DNA of 16,717 nucleotides, from assembly GCA_002349525.1 (NCBI GenBank), contig DEDL01000010.1, forward strand, positions 103,060 through 119,776, given 5' to 3'. Made by a program: the position numbers and the translations under genes. The stretch is from Lachnoclostridium sp. UBA2905. Lineage in GTDB: Bacteria > Bacillota > Clostridia > Lachnospirales > Lachnospiraceae. Of the stretch, positions 7,761 through 14,785 are shown piece after piece; positions within the stretch are counted from its first letter, which is position 1; each line of letters begins with the position of its first letter. The notes under the pieces were generated by a model. That model saw only the letters and a list, made by a program, of their open reading frames with translations. It was not told where the DNA came from and ran no database searches.

Positions 7761-8965
7761 CGAACCGGGAAAAATTTGTAGTGAAGATACTTGCGTTGGC
7801 TGTGGTGCCTGCGCTGCGGGCTGCCCCCAGGGCTGCATCACCATGAAAGAAGATTCGGAAGGATTTCTGTTTCCGTATATTCATACAGACGCATGCATTC
7901 ATTGCGGATTGTGCAGTAGACTGTGTCCGCAAAATCAGGCTGTGCAGAAGCAGAAATCCACGTTTTACATGAGCTGGCATAAAGATGATGCGATTCTGAT
8001 GGAGAGTTCCTCTGGCGGCGTCTTTACTGCGGTTGCAGATTGGGTACTGAAGCGGAACGGTATTGTAGTCGGCGCGGCGTTTGACCGGGAGACAAGGGAA
8101 GTATATCACACGATTGTAGAATCTTCTCAACAGCTGAGTAGGCTGCGGCTAAGTAAATACTATCAGAGTAGGACGAGTCAGATTTTGCCTGATGTGAAAA
8201 CCGCTATCAAAAAGGAGACGCTTGTTTTGTTCTCTGGCACAGCCTGTCAAATTGCTGCAATAAAATCTTATCTGGGACCATTGGCCAATAGTGAATACCT
8301 GCTGACATTCGATATCCTGTGTCATGGAACAGCTAATAAGAAAACGGTTGAAGCGTATTTGCACGACCGGGAGAGACAATACCACAAAACGATCACAGAT
8401 TTCCGATTCCGGATCAAAGAAGGACATGATGGTTGGCAGCTTGGAAGTGGAACAAGGATGAAGCTGTTCTTTGATGACGGTACAAGTCAGGCGCAGAATA
8501 AATATCTTGACACTTATTTTGTCGGATTTAATAGCAATATCTTCCTGCGAGAATGCTGTTATCACTGTAGATACTGCGGTCAGGAGAGAATTTCCGATTT
8601 CACCGCGGCAGATTTTTGGGGGGGTTAAAGAGGAAAAAGTCGGAAAGGAGCAACTATATAAGGGTGTTTCTGTCTTGCTGGTGAATTCCCAAAGGGCTGA
8701 GAAGATGCTGGATGATTTGAGGGAGGATCTGGTTTTGGAAGAGATTGCACCTTCGGAGGCGATTCCATTTAACAGAGCCTTTACCGAACCTAATCGAAGA
8801 CCAGAGGCTCGGTCACGTTTTTTTCCTATGATGGAGAAAAAAGGCTTTGACAAGGCTGTGAAAACAATAAATAGGAAGTATTACACCAAGAAGTACATTA
8901 GGAAAGCGTTGACGGCCATTCTCCCTGGCAAAACGATGGAGCGCATCCTTCAGAAACGCAAATAG
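7753..8965 (+). CDS. FrhB-like (coenzyme F420 hydrogenase/dehydrogenase beta family) Fe-S oxidoreductase A, frameshifted at a G7 tract, apparently phase-OFF
   Basis: Iron-sulfur flavoprotein-type oxidoreductase related to FrhB/FpoF. Two N-terminal ferredoxin clusters are visible: C14/C17/C20/C24 and C48/C51/C54/C58. Then come LFSGTACQIAAIKSYLG and DILCHGT, typical of the C-terminal FrhB domain, and a CCYHCRYCG cysteine group just before DFTAADFWG. I prefer ATG 7753 (GGTGG seven bases upstream) to TTG 7741 or GTG 7744. At 8618-8624 seven G residues shift the frame and translation stops at 8628 after 291 residues. The correct continuation (VKEEKVGKEQLYKG onward) runs to 8965. Six G would give about 403 residues, similar to paralogue B. 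Clostridia generally lack F420, so the real cofactor and substrate are unknown; a reductive step linked to the neighbouring pyruvyl transferase is inferred from pairing. Confidence 0.83.
8618..8624 (+). repeat. Poly-G tract G7 inside oxidoreductase A
   Basis: Seven G residues spanning the conserved DFWG motif at codons 289-291. With six G the codons read TGG-GGG-GTT and the frame stays open to 8965; with seven the ribosome meets TAA at 8626-8628. The paralogue B encodes the matching DYWG motif with only four G residues. Confidence 0.8.
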
Positions 8966-8988
8966 TAGAGGAGGGAATTACAGACGTT

Positions 8989-10398
8989 ATGGAGCAAAGT
9001 CGTGAAACGAAGTTGGTAAAGAACACAATAATTTATACAATCAGTAATTTTGGCTCAAAGATATTAACTTTCCTGATTGTTCCATTATATACATTTTACT
9101 TATCTACGGCGGAATTCGGAACGTATGATATGGTCATCTCAATCGTAAACCTTTTGGCACCCATGTGCGTTCTGGCCATTCATGAGGGACTGCTACGGTG
9201 GTTGCTGAAATCGGATGAGAAACATGAGGAAATACTGGGTTCTGGTTTATCACTTTTAATTCTGTTTGTAGGTGTATCAGATCTTCTCGTATATATTGTT
9301 TGCAGGCTCTTAAACTGGGAGTATACCTTTGTCTTTATCATCCTGATGACTGCAACTGCGTTGCATACCAGCTTTCAGTTTGTTGCGAGAGGTGAGAAAA
9401 GGAACAAAGTATTCGCAATCTCTGGGGTCATATATACGATTGTCATGCTGGCACTAAATGTGCTGTTTATTGTTTACTTCCGTTGGGGAGTCAATGGAAT
9501 GCTGTGGTCTATGGCCATAGCACATATATGCGTTATTGTTTATTTACTGTGGATGCTTCGTGACAGATTGCATTTTAAACAGATGAGATTTAAGAAAGAA
9601 CTTGCAATAGCAATGCTTTCTTATTCCATAATGCTTGTTCCAAATAATATCAGCTGGTGGGTCATGAATGCTTCTGATCGAATTATGCTGACAGCAATGG
9701 TAGGAGTAGCGACAACAGGTATTTTTTCGCTGGCTCACAAATTTCCATCTATTGTAACAATACTGCACACGTTGTTCTATCAGGCATGGCAGGAGCAAGC
9801 AGTTTTGGAATATGATAGCACTAGCAGAGACAGCTATTATACAAAGGTGTTTAACCATTACATGAGATTGGCATGCTGTGCGGTAGCTGTGCTGATTCCG
9901 CTGTCCAAATTGCTGATTATGTATTGCATGGACCGAAGCTACATGGATTCCTTTCAATATGTAGGTTTATTGTACTTAGGATCGCTCTTTTCGTCATTCT
10001 CCGGATTTTATGGTACTGGATATATCAGTGCGAAAGATACCAAAGGCGCTATGAAGACAACAATTATCGGAGCAGTTATCAATTTCCTGGTAAATCTCTT
10101 CCTTATTCCTGTAATTGGCATCTGGGCGGCGTGTCTTTCGACGGTATGCGGTAATTTAATTGTCTGGATCATACGGATTAAGAATACAAGAAAATATTTC
10201 CACATTAGTGTTGAATGGAAGACCTTCGCAGTCATTATGTTCGTGAATGTTCTGTTTACAATTGCAGTCTGCTTCACGGATACTGCGTGGACGATCGTGA
10301 TGCTGATTGTAGCATGTGTTGTGGCAGTCCTGATGAACAAAGGCATGATCGTCGGTATTTTGAACAATATAAGAAGAAAGGCTGGAATTTTACAATGA
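8989..10398 (+). CDS. wzx: Polysaccharide flippase, Wzx/MOP superfamily
   Basis: Membrane transporter of 469 residues expected to flip undecaprenyl-linked repeat units across the membrane before polymerisation. The N-terminal VKNTIIYTISNFGSKILTFL, followed by PLYTFYLSTAEFGTYDM, is the standard opening of the polysaccharide biosynthesis (PF01943/PF13440) group. About 12-14 hydrophobic segments follow along the whole length, including a late segment IGAVINFLVNLFLIPVIGIW typical of the family. The start ATG 8989 has GAGGAGG at about 8968-8974, a slightly long spacing. The stop overlaps the glf start as ATGA. It sits between the two pyruvyl transferase/oxidoreductase pairs. Confidence 0.93.
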   Translation: MEQSRETKLVKNTIIYTISNFGSKILTFLIVPLYTFYLSTAEFGTYDMVISIVNLLAPMCVLAIHEGLLRWLLKSDEKHEEILGSGLSLLILFVGVSDLLVYIVCRLLNWEYTFVFIILMTATALHTSFQFVARGEKRNKVFAISGVIYTIVMLALNVLFIVYFRWGVNGMLWSMAIAHICVIVYLLWMLRDRLHFKQMRFKKELAIAMLSYSIMLVPNNISWWVMNASDRIMLTAMVGVATTGIFSLAHKFPSIVTILHTLFYQAWQEQAVLEYDSTSRDSYYTKVFNHYMRLACCAVAVLIPLSKLLIMYCMDRSYMDSFQYVGLLYLGSLFSSFSGFYGTGYISAKDTKGAMKTTIIGAVINFLVNLFLIPVIGIWAACLSTVCGNLIVWIIRIKNTRKYFHISVEWKTFAVIMFVNVLFTIAVCFTDTAWTIVMLIVACVVAVLMNKGMIVGILNNIRRKAGILQ

Positions 10399-11516
10399 AA
10401 AAGCAATATGATTATCTTATTGTCGGTTCTGGACTTTACGGTGCAATTTTCGCACATGAGGCGAAAGCTCACGGAAAGACCGTTCTCGTTGTTGATAAAC
10501 GTCCTAATATCGCGGGCAATATCTACACTGAGAATATAGAGGGCATTAATGTCCACAAGTACGGTGCACATATTTTCCACACCAACAACAAGAAAGTTTG
10601 GAACTACATTACACAGTTTGCTGAGTTCAATCGTTTCACCAACAGCCCCGTGGCAAACTATAAAGGAGAGCTTTACTCTTTGCCATTTAACATGTACACA
10701 TTCAATAAGATGTGGGGAGTCGTCACGCCGGAGGAAGCCGTTGCGAAGATTGAGGAGCAGCGCAAAGAAATCACCGGTGAGCCGAAGAATCTAGAAGAGC
10801 AAGCTATTTCTTTAGTGGGTCGAGATATCTACGAGAAGCTCATTAAAGGGTATACCGAGAAACAGTGGGGGCGTGATTGCAAGGATTTGCCTGCCTTCAT
10901 CATCAAGCGTCTGCCGGTGCGCTTGACCTTTGATAACAACTATTTCAACGCTCTCTATCAGGGCATCCCTGTGGGCGGCTATACCAAGATGATTGCTAAC
11001 CTGCTGGAAGGCATCGAGGTACGCCTGAATACTGACTACCTGGAACACAGGGCTGAATTGGATGCTCTGGCCAGTCAGATTGTCTACACCGGCCCGATTG
11101 ATGCCTATTTTGATTATAAGCTGGGAGCACTTGAGTACCGTTCGGTTCGCTTTGAGAACGAGCTGCTAGACAAACCAAACTTCCAGGGTAACGCCGCCGT
11201 CAACTACACTGACCGAGATACTCCTTGGACTCGCATTATAGAGCATAAGTGGTTTGAGTTTGGCAAGGATGAAGATGGTAATGATTTGCCCAAGACCATT
11301 ATTAGCCGCGAATACAGCAGCGAGTGGAAACCGGGTGATGAGCCTTACTATCCTGTGAACGATGAAAAGAATGGGGAATTGTACCAGAAATACAAGGAAC
11401 TAGCCGACAGAGAAGAAAAGGTTATCTTCGGTGGCCGACTGGGTGAGTACAAGTACTATGACATGGATGCAACGATTGCCTCTGTACTGGATAAGGTCGG
11501 AGAGGCATTAGGATAA
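10395..11516 (+). CDS. glf: UDP-galactopyranose mutase
   Basis: Flavoenzyme converting UDP-galactopyranose to UDP-galactofuranose in the cytoplasm, so the polysaccharide probably contains galactofuranose. Diagnostic features: the N-terminal Rossmann FAD motif YLIVGSGLYGAIFAHEA at residues 7-23, VVDKRPNIAGN, then HKYGAHIFHTNN and the FNRFTNSP/LPFNMYTFNKMWG segments; later GYTEKQWG, RLPVRLTFDNNYFN, YTGPIDAYFDYKLG and, near the end, FGGRLGEYKYYDMDA. The 373-residue length from ATG 10395 fits the family. An in-frame earlier start at 10215 would lie inside the flippase gene and is rejected. The ATG overlaps the flippase stop (ATGA). It is richer in GC than its flanks. A galactofuranosyltransferase is not separately recognisable here; one of the transferases listed may serve. 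Confidence 0.97.
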   Translation: MKKQYDYLIVGSGLYGAIFAHEAKAHGKTVLVVDKRPNIAGNIYTENIEGINVHKYGAHIFHTNNKKVWNYITQFAEFNRFTNSPVANYKGELYSLPFNMYTFNKMWGVVTPEEAVAKIEEQRKEITGEPKNLEEQAISLVGRDIYEKLIKGYTEKQWGRDCKDLPAFIIKRLPVRLTFDNNYFNALYQGIPVGGYTKMIANLLEGIEVRLNTDYLEHRAELDALASQIVYTGPIDAYFDYKLGALEYRSVRFENELLDKPNFQGNAAVNYTDRDTPWTRIIEHKWFEFGKDEDGNDLPKTIISREYSSEWKPGDEPYYPVNDEKNGELYQKYKELADREEKVIFGGRLGEYKYYDMDATIASVLDKVGEALG

Positions 11517-11523
11517 GGAGGTG
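11515..11523 (+). promoter_or_regulatory. Ribosome binding site AAGGAGGTG that decides the start of pyruvyl transferase B
   Basis: A near-perfect Shine-Dalgarno sequence lies directly on top of the in-frame GTG at 11521, which therefore cannot be its start. Six bases further on is TTG 11530, ideally spaced. It also overlaps the glf stop codon at 11514-11516. Confidence 0.75.
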
Positions 11524-11529
11524 AACTTC

Positions 11530-12555
11530 TTGAAGAAAATAAGCATTTTTACACTGATTGGAGCAAACAATATTGGGGCCTTTTTACAGGGGTTTGCACT
11601 TTCGCGAACACTAGAAGCTTTAGGCTATGATTATGAGTTCGTGACGATGCCGACTCAAGGAGAGAACAAAGGGAAAATTGATAAAATAAAAAGATATTTA
11701 AAGCAAAAGAGTTTTCGCCTATTGTTCTATAAAATTATGAGCGGAAAAAAATATGCACAAGCTCGTCAGGAATTGAAAATAACCGTATTTGATTCAAATC
11801 ACAAATATGATTCTGTCATTGTTGGATCGGATGAGATGTGGAATTTGGATACAGAGTCATTTGTTCAGTACCCTCAGTTCTTCGGCAGAAATCTATCGGC
11901 AGACAGAATTATCAGTTATGCGCCTAGCGCAGGTAATACTAACTTAGAGCAACTGAAAGCATCTGGTTATGATTTTACATCTTTTGACAGAATATCTGTC
12001 AGAGATCAAAGAACATATGACCTAGTATCATCAATAGATACAAGGACACCTGTGAAGGTGTTGGACCCGACTTTTTTGCTGAAATCATACGATAAGTATT
12101 TACCGGATATTCAACCCCCAAAGGATTATATCCTAGTATATAGCTACGGCGTATATGATAGTGAGATAAAAAAAATAAGAGAATTTTCGAAGAAAAAAAA
12201 GATGCCTCTATTCAGTATCGGCACATTTAACAGCTGGTGTGATAAGAATCTTATAGTATCCCCATTTGAATTCCTCGCGTACATGAAAAAAGCAAGCTTC
12301 GTAATAACATCGACATTCCACGGCACAGCACTATCAATTAATCTAAATAAGCAGTTTGTTGTGTGTGTAGAGGAGAGTGAAAAAATACACTCTCTGCTGA
12401 ATGAGTTTGATTTACAATCGAGAGCAGTTATCGATGAAGAATCTATTTCTGAGATTTTTGAGCATGAGATTGATTACGGTATTGTAAACGGATTGATTGC
12501 TGATAGACGTGCGGAATCTATAATATATCTGACAGAGGCGTTAGGAGGAAATTGA
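11530..12555 (+). CDS. Polysaccharide pyruvyl transferase family protein (copy B)
   Basis: Second PF04230 protein, homologous to copy A but strongly diverged, so not a recent duplicate. From TTG 11530 it begins MKKISIFTLIGANNIGAFLQ, then has GSDEMWN at 99-105, LDPTFLL near 172 and STFHGTALSINLNKQF near 258, where SxHGT of copy A is matched. It is 341 residues long. The TTG start is preferred to GTG 11521 because the strong ribosome binding site overlaps the latter. It would place a ketal pyruvate or a related group on a polysaccharide sugar. It ends one base before the TTG of oxidoreductase B, repeating the pairing seen at 6627-8965. It contains an A8 run at 12193-12200, currently in frame. 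AT-rich, in contrast to glf just upstream. Confidence 0.9.
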   Translation: MKKISIFTLIGANNIGAFLQGFALSRTLEALGYDYEFVTMPTQGENKGKIDKIKRYLKQKSFRLLFYKIMSGKKYAQARQELKITVFDSNHKYDSVIVGSDEMWNLDTESFVQYPQFFGRNLSADRIISYAPSAGNTNLEQLKASGYDFTSFDRISVRDQRTYDLVSSIDTRTPVKVLDPTFLLKSYDKYLPDIQPPKDYILVYSYGVYDSEIKKIREFSKKKKMPLFSIGTFNSWCDKNLIVSPFEFLAYMKKASFVITSTFHGTALSINLNKQFVVCVEESEKIHSLLNEFDLQSRAVIDEESISEIFEHEIDYGIVNGLIADRRAESIIYLTEALGGN

Positions 12556-12556
12556 T

Positions 12557-13726
12557 TTGAGGGTGCAGGAGAATGATAGACAGTGCTGCGGCTGTACGGC
12601 TTGCGCAAATATATGTCCCAAGAATGCGATTGTTATAACTCAGGATGCGAAAGGTTTTTATTATCCGGAAATAGATGAAGAATTATGTATTGGCTGCAAT
12701 CTTTGTAAAAAGGTATGTGATTTTACTAAATTTGAGCCAATTAAGAATAAGGCAATAACAAGTTATGCGGTTAGACATAGAAATCTGGATGAAGTCAGAA
12801 CATCTCGTAGTGGAGCTTTTTTCAGTGCAGTTGCAAACTACGTAATTGAGCGAGGGGGGGTATGCTATGGTGCGATTCTATCGGATGATCTGCGTGTAGA
12901 GCATAGAGAAGCTAAGACAATTGAAATGTGTGTTAGATTTAAAGGATCCAAATATGTGCAGAGTTACATTCCTCAGAATCTCTTTACTGAGGCTGGAGAG
13001 TATCTTAAATCTGGAAGAACAGTTCTATTTTCTGGAACTGGTTGCCAAGTTCACGGGTTGTTAAGCTATTTGGAAATGAAAAGAATCAGTATGGATTCTT
13101 TGATAACAATCGACTTCATCTGCCATGGAGTGCCGTCTCCAGGTGTCTGGAGTCATTACAAGGATGAGATTGAACGAAGAGCAAATTCTAAGCTGATTAG
13201 TGTTAATTTCAGAGATAAAAATAAATTTGGATGGGTTGCTCATCAAGAAACCTACTATTTTACGAACGGTAATCAAGAGTCAAATTCGAACTGGGCGGAT
13301 GTGTTTTATCAGCATTGTATGTTTAGAGAATCCTGCTATAATTGCCCATATACAACGCCGTATCGGAATTCGGATTTTACAATTGGTGATTATTGGGGAT
13401 ATGAAAAAGTTATAGACGGATATAGGGATAACGAAGGTTTATCCTTTGTAATTGCACAAAACGATAAGGCAAGATTGCTATTAGCGGAGTTAGACACACA
13501 GTTAGAAATCCAACAAACAGAATTAGAAAAATCCATGCAACCACAACTTTGTAACCCAGTATATAAGGGAATAGAGTATAATAGATTTTGGAAAGAGTAC
13601 ACCAAAAAAGCAGATTCAGCAATCAAAGTGTTCTTTTTTCCGGGTATTATAAGAAGGATCTATCTGGCTGGCTTGAAGCGGATAAAACCATGTGTCAAAA
13701 GATTCTTAAGAGTTTTGCATCGCTAA
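12557..13726 (+). CDS. FrhB-like (coenzyme F420 hydrogenase/dehydrogenase beta family) Fe-S oxidoreductase B, in frame across a G7 tract
   Basis: Intact paralogue of oxidoreductase A, 389 residues. Ferredoxin clusters C10/C13/C16/C20 and C44/C47/C50/C54 open the protein; then LFSGTGCQVHGLLSYL, DFICHGVPSPGVWSHYKDE and SDFTIGDYWGYEKV mark the FrhB C-terminal domain. Before the last motif it has SCYNCPYTT, whereas copy A has CCYHCRYC, so a possible third metal-binding group is incomplete here. The C-terminus is basic and may be membrane-associated. The TTG 12557 start has AGGAGG at 12543-12548. Codons 100-101 and the first base of codon 102 form a G7 run in the segment ERGGVCYGA; the aligned place in copy A (KRNGIVVGA) has no such run. 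Function in polysaccharide decoration is inferred from pairing with pyruvyl transferase B. Confidence 0.9.
   Translation: MRVQENDRQCCGCTACANICPKNAIVITQDAKGFYYPEIDEELCIGCNLCKKVCDFTKFEPIKNKAITSYAVRHRNLDEVRTSRSGAFFSAVANYVIERGGVCYGAILSDDLRVEHREAKTIEMCVRFKGSKYVQSYIPQNLFTEAGEYLKSGRTVLFSGTGCQVHGLLSYLEMKRISMDSLITIDFICHGVPSPGVWSHYKDEIERRANSKLISVNFRDKNKFGWVAHQETYYFTNGNQESNSNWADVFYQHCMFRESCYNCPYTTPYRNSDFTIGDYWGYEKVIDGYRDNEGLSFVIAQNDKARLLLAELDTQLEIQQTELEKSMQPQLCNPVYKGIEYNRFWKEYTKKADSAIKVFFFPGIIRRIYLAGLKRIKPCVKRFLRVLHR
12854..12860 (+). repeat. Poly-G tract G7 inside oxidoreductase B
   Basis: Seven G residues at codons 100-102, read GGG-GGG-Gta, which keeps the frame open. Gain or loss of one G would truncate the protein after the two Fe-S clusters and before the FrhB domain. 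Confidence 0.78.
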
Positions 13727-13777
13727 AAACATACATTGTCAGTGTTAATCAAAACAAAGAATAACGGAGTGTGGATT

Positions 13778-14761
13778 ATGCGACAGAGAAGATTGGAAAT
13801 TGAGCTTCTAAAGTTTATTGCCGCCATCATGGTGGTGATTTTGCATGTATTTGAACCCGGGGGGGGGATACATCAATTCATTTACTTGATTGGCAGTTTT
13901 GGAATCCCATTGTTTTTTATGATAAATGGATACTTGCTGTCAGAAAAAAATATTGATTTTGCATATGCTAATAGAAAACTATTCAACTATGTAAAATTTA
14001 TTGCAATGTGGACTCTTATTATTGGGATTCCCCTTTCGATATTTCAGCATAGATTTGCATTGATTTGGCTGTTTGTTGACGCAATAAATGGTAAGGGGCT
14101 TTTGTTTCATCTTTGGTTTTTGGCTGGGTTAGTCGCTTTATATTACATTAAGGCGTTATCAAAAAAACTTACTCTTTCGAGAAATATGAATTTCGGAGAA
14201 ATTATTGGGCTAATCGTTTTACTACTATCACTATCATTTTGTCTCAATATACTATTGAAATGTTTGTATGATTTGGAAATCAGGGATATTGTTTCACCTG
14301 GCCTTAGAATAGTAACAAACGGATGCTATTTTATATTAGGACAGAATATTAGAAAATGCAAATTCAGGAATCATCAAAAGTCGTTATTATTCATGTTTAT
14401 TGTGTCGATATTTGGCGTGTATGCGGTCTCAACAATAATTGGAAATAAATGGGCGTCTACAATGTACAGTTCAATCCCGGTTCTAGTAGGAACCGTAGCA
14501 CTTTTTTTACTAATTACGAATAACTCACTAAATACATCTGAGTGGCCATCAAATGTACAACATATACTGACTATGAGTACGGGAATTTGGATACTGCATC
14601 CGTTTGTCCTGAAGGTTATTAACAAAATACATCGAGTTTTGTTTGGGGAAATCGGATTCATTAGTAAGCTGCTTATACTCATCATAACGATAACTATATC
14701 GTGTTTGATTACACATAGATTGAATAAATCAAAGTATCTTTCTAGATTGATAAAGGTATAA
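13778..14761 (+). CDS. Acyltransferase 3 family membrane protein (second), in frame across a G9 tract
   Basis: Acyltransferase 3 family protein of 327 residues with about ten hydrophobic segments, expected to acylate the polysaccharide or its lipid-linked precursor. ATG 13778, with CGGAG at about 13765-13769, is chosen over the TTG at 13736, which lacks a ribosome binding site. Seen: LEIELLKFIAAIMVVILHVF with His23 in the first helix, the SFGIPLFFMINGYLL segment and FHLWFLAGLVALYYI, the last highly characteristic of this family. Codons 28-30 are three consecutive GGG making a G9 run immediately after the catalytic-histidine helix, so a slip there would abolish the protein almost completely. 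It is a distant paralogue of the gene at 1293-2308, whose tract lies near the other end. AT-rich. Confidence 0.9.
   Translation: MRQRRLEIELLKFIAAIMVVILHVFEPGGGIHQFIYLIGSFGIPLFFMINGYLLSEKNIDFAYANRKLFNYVKFIAMWTLIIGIPLSIFQHRFALIWLFVDAINGKGLLFHLWFLAGLVALYYIKALSKKLTLSRNMNFGEIIGLIVLLLSLSFCLNILLKCLYDLEIRDIVSPGLRIVTNGCYFILGQNIRKCKFRNHQKSLLFMFIVSIFGVYAVSTIIGNKWASTMYSSIPVLVGTVALFLLITNNSLNTSEWPSNVQHILTMSTGIWILHPFVLKVINKIHRVLFGEIGFISKLLILIITITISCLITHRLNKSKYLSRLIKV
13859..13867 (+). repeat. Poly-G tract G9 inside acyltransferase 2
   Basis: Nine G residues forming codons 28-30, in frame (CCC-GGG-GGG-GGG-ATA). It is the longest homopolymer of G in the window, in an otherwise AT-rich gene, and directly follows the conserved HVFEP segment of the first membrane helix. 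Confidence 0.82.
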
Positions 14762-14785
14762 GAAATCTTGAACTGAGGTGAATAC

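Noticed and set aside
8618..8624. Programmed ribosomal frameshifting or transcriptional slippage in place of DNA-level phase variation
   Set aside because: No stimulatory structure or internal ribosome-binding-like signal was evident next to the tract, and the same tract type occurs in four genes, two of them in frame. Slippage during transcription could still give some full-length product, so this is down-weighted but not excluded.
10215..10394. An extended N-terminus for glf starting at 10215
   Set aside because: It overlaps the flippase by 180 bases in another frame. The FAD motif sits at the normal place when translation starts at ATG 10395, which overlaps the flippase stop in the usual ATGA manner.
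12193..12200. A8 run in pyruvyl transferase B as a fifth switch
   Set aside because: A-runs of this length are expected in AT-rich lysine-rich genes, and the gene is intact. No reason to single it out.
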